This document shows positions 61,991 to 64,000 of a DNA stretch of 64,000 nt, piece after piece. Source of the stretch: Paraburkholderia piptadeniae (lineage in GTDB: Bacteria > Pseudomonadota > Gammaproteobacteria > Burkholderiales > Burkholderiaceae); the NCBI RefSeq assembly GCF_900007165.1, contig NZ_CYGY02000096.1, forward strand, positions 1 to 64,000. Direction: 5' to 3'. Under the pieces are notes generated by a model that was given only the letters and a program-made list of their open reading frames with translations, did no database searches and was not told the origin of the DNA. The stretch's first letter is position 1; each line of letters begins with the position of its first letter. Made by a program: the position numbers and the translations under genes.

Positions 61991-62923
61991 TCATATCCTT
62001 CTCTCGCGCCGAGCTTCTGTCAGAAGCATCTTTTCTTCCAATGCGTTGACCTTTTCTCGAAGGTGCGGCAACACTTTGTTTCGAAGGCGGATACCTGCTT
62101 CCTTACCTCCAAAAAGCGTACAGCTCATCGCTATCGGCGTTTCAGACGCGGGACAGCGCACGGGCATAGCGATAGCGTAATCGCCCTTGAGCCAATCGCC
62201 TTCTGACTCGCAGTAACCAAACCGCCCGTGACGTCTAATATCGGCTTCCCAGATCGAGCTATAGATCTCGAACAATTTCGGTTCTTGCACTTTTGACTGA
62301 TTTACCAGCGATTCCCTGGATCCTCTTGAGTAGCCAAGGATCAGTGCTCGTCCGATAGCAGCCGCAATCCAGGGAACATGCATGCCAATATCAGGAGTGA
62401 ACCGATTTCCCTTATCTCCGCGAACGCTCTCGATATAAACGACGTCATTTCGGTCACGGATCCCTAGGTTTACAGTGCACCCTGTTGTCGTGGCCAGTTC
62501 TTCCATTAATGGGCGTGCTGCCTGGCGGATTTGAATTTTTCCGAGAAGCGGATGACACATCGCAAGCACGCCCCATCCCAAGACAAACTTTTGAGATATC
62601 GGATCGCGCGTCAAGCATCCGAGTTGAGTGAGCGTATAGCATAGCCTCGATACGGTCGCTTTAGGGAGTCCCGTTCGCTCACATATTTCTTTATTTCCCA
62701 ACGCACGATCTGCAATCGTAAATACCCTAAGAATGCTGATTCCTCGTGCTAGATTCATGGAGAAATCTGCATCGTCCGCAAAGGACTGCAATAGTTCGCG
62801 AATTTTTCCAAATTCGAGTGCTGCCGGCGGATAGTCGAGATCTTTGTGCGAGGGTTGCTTGGGTGGTCGAAGGCTAGTCGCCGTAGACAGCGCGCTTGCA
62901 GTCAGTGCGTTGCTCCTGTTCAT
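61991..62923 (-). CDS. IclR family transcriptional regulator
   Basis: About 310 residues. An unusually long N-terminal extension of about 60 residues precedes the winged HTH (LARGISILRVFTIADRALGN, CERTGLPKATVSRLCYTL). The effector domain includes VNLGIRDRNDVVYIESVRGD and YAIAMPVRC. ATG 62923 has GGAG upstream; the longer frame starts at a TTG. IclR proteins commonly control aromatic or small-molecule catabolism. The likely targets are the cyclase-transporter pair and GMC gene (inference). Confidence 0.93.
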   Translation of the reverse strand: MNRSNALTASALSTATSLRPPKQPSHKDLDYPPAALEFGKIRELLQSFADDADFSMNLARGISILRVFTIADRALGNKEICERTGLPKATVSRLCYTLTQLGCLTRDPISQKFVLGWGVLAMCHPLLGKIQIRQAARPLMEELATTTGCTVNLGIRDRNDVVYIESVRGDKGNRFTPDIGMHVPWIAAAIGRALILGYSRGSRESLVNQSKVQEPKLFEIYSSIWEADIRRHGRFGYCESEGDWLKGDYAIAMPVRCPASETPIAMSCTLFGGKEAGIRLRNKVLPHLREKVNALEEKMLLTEARRERRI

Positions 62924-63218
62924 GATTTTCTCCAACTTTCAACGTCACTATGCAACGCATCGCTGCGCAATCCCGTTCAACGTTCGACGAAACGCCTGTG
63001 CAGATGAAATCCTGGAACGCACTCGCGACATGATCGTCCACGCTATGGTATAGGGCTCGTACATCGCAGCAAAGTGAAAATCATTATTGAATAGATGAAA
63101 ACCGTTCATCTTTCTTCCCCGGGCGCGTGCGAAACAGCGTCCTTCGCTGCGTTTTCATGAAGTGGCCCCAATTTAAAGAGATGGCGCGTACGGCTCGATA
63201 CAGTAGTACTGATCGATC

Positions 63219-63644
63219 ATGCTAGCGTTCCGTCCCCTATCCACCGGTCGCCTTGGCGAGCAGCACAACTGTCGCGGTCGCGTTTCGACAATCGACACGG
63301 GTTATGCCGCGCTTTTCGGCGAAACTGCCGAGCGGCTCGTTTATGGAGGTCTGGCCCGGACTCACGCGTCCGGTGAAGTGCGCCTGTCGGTGCCTTTGCT
63401 TGCTGGGCCGTTAGCGCCCATTTCGGTGATCTTCCGCCTGCTGAGGCTCGCGCATGGACTGGTCGACATAGGCACTTCCACTGAGCGATTTGCGCTCGTA
63501 CGTGCGAAGCACACTGCAAATCAACTGTGGACAGGTGAGCAAGCGGTGCGATCCGGCACGTGTCCCGCAGTCCTGCGACGCACCGACGCGCGCGCCGACT
63601 CTTTGCGTCGCCTGCACCTTACCCGCGACCAAACACCAGGCTGA
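63219..63644 (+). CDS. Doubtful hypothetical ORF, 141 aa
   Basis: Open frame with no family recognised. A stretch of alternating hydrophobic residues (LLAGPLAPISVIFRLLRLAH) is the only feature. Shadow frames exist on the other strand. It could be a remnant. Confidence 0.25.
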   Translation: MLAFRPLSTGRLGEQHNCRGRVSTIDTGYAALFGETAERLVYGGLARTHASGEVRLSVPLLAGPLAPISVIFRLLRLAHGLVDIGTSTERFALVRAKHTANQLWTGEQAVRSGTCPAVLRRTDARADSLRRLHLTRDQTPG

Positions 63645-63744
63645 TCTTCGTATGCGTCATTTCAGCGAGGCGCAGAACGCGTCGCACGCGGAGCCGCGTG
63701 TCTCGCGACCAGCCCGGCTGAACATGGCCCCTCCGTCGAGATTC

Positions 63745-63875
63745 TAAAGGGATTGAATCTGACATTGATCCCACTTTCGGACGAATGGGCGGTGCGGCAG
63801 ATGTATCTGTGCGTTCGAGACCAACCGCTTTCCCGCTCCGTGCAGCGACTATTGGAACACCTTCTCGCGGATGGA
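63745..63875 (+). pseudogene. LysR effector-domain fragment
   Basis: The frame from about 63750 reads GLNLTLIPLSDEWAVRQMYL, then CVRDQPLSRSVQRLLEHLLA, as at the C-terminus of LysR regulators. No HTH or start is present before it. The sequence to 64000 shows nothing else that I can name. Confidence 0.55.
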
Positions 63876-64000
63876 CCGGCCTCGATTTGCGCATCCGATA
63901 GCAACAAGAAAAGCCGCGACACGAATCTTGAGATTGAGACAAGACTTCGTTTGCTTTCAGACGACGGGCCTGTTTGTGTTCTGCTCACGAGACAAGGTAG

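Noticed and set aside
1..64000. rRNA, tRNA genes or prophage structural genes
   Set aside because: None seen on reading both strands; a covariance-model scan would be needed to exclude a tRNA fragment.

Overview
The window is about 59-60% GC by eye. Its gene content points to a beta-proteobacterium of the Burkholderiaceae (Paraburkholderia, Caballeronia or Burkholderia). The clues are DUF3331 and DUF1488 proteins, an IS3-group element, a recombinase-in-trio (RIT) element, PcoA/CopB copper genes, and dense LysR/AraC/IclR regulators with oxidoreductases. No rRNA, tRNA, replication origin, CRISPR array or core housekeeping cluster was seen. This fits an accessory part of a secondary chromosome or megaplasmid, but the genus and replicon are inferred.

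Bases 1-13.7 kb form a mobile-element zone. A SET-domain gene is split by an intact IS3-family element (2722-4008). After it come an HU-like protein and small DUF proteins. A phage-type integrase gene is split by a RIT element (6051-9501, three tyrosine recombinases) exactly in the codons of its HxxR active-site box. A large serine recombinase follows with a coupled 59-residue small ORF. Its 3' end runs into fragments of a group II intron reverse transcriptase and a broken lysR copy.

Bases 14-26.2 kb carry amino-acid related metabolism: an Lrp/AsnC regulator, a zinc alcohol dehydrogenase, a putA relic beside proC, ppnP, a MalY/PatB-type aminotransferase and an amino-acid permease. An AraC regulator and a TPR-MFS-LysR operon complete the region.

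Bases 26.9-34.5 kb hold an SDR gene, a LysR regulator and a leftward six-gene cluster: small monooxygenase-like protein, AhpD-like, cupin, flavin amine oxidase, alcohol dehydrogenase and MFS exporter.

Bases 34.8-50.3 kb are a copper/heavy-metal island: tehA-like, copZ, copB, pcoA-type multicopper oxidase, copA ATPase, two cueR genes, a second copZ and a second P1B ATPase. I find seven MerR/CueR-type promoters with 19-bp spacers, two of them an orphan divergent pair, plus an eighth MerR-type promoter before the second ATPase. Segmental duplication has left relics of copB, lysR, a carboxymuconolactone decarboxylase-like gene, a DUF3331 gene and a GlcG gene.

Bases 50.7-64 kb hold a second SDR, an AcfC-like binding protein, a chemoreceptor, a GlcG/HbpS-like protein and an AhpD-like protein. 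A probable catabolic set follows: GMC oxidoreductase, cyclase, HAAAP transporter, SnoaL-like protein and IclR regulator.

The most notable unexplained signal is a roughly 40-bp element present five times. An 11-bp block lies exactly 15 bp from a second block, always in the same orientation relative to a nearby gene. It precedes both SDR genes, the six-gene operon, the acfC-like gene and the glcG-like gene, which suggests a dispersed co-regulated set.
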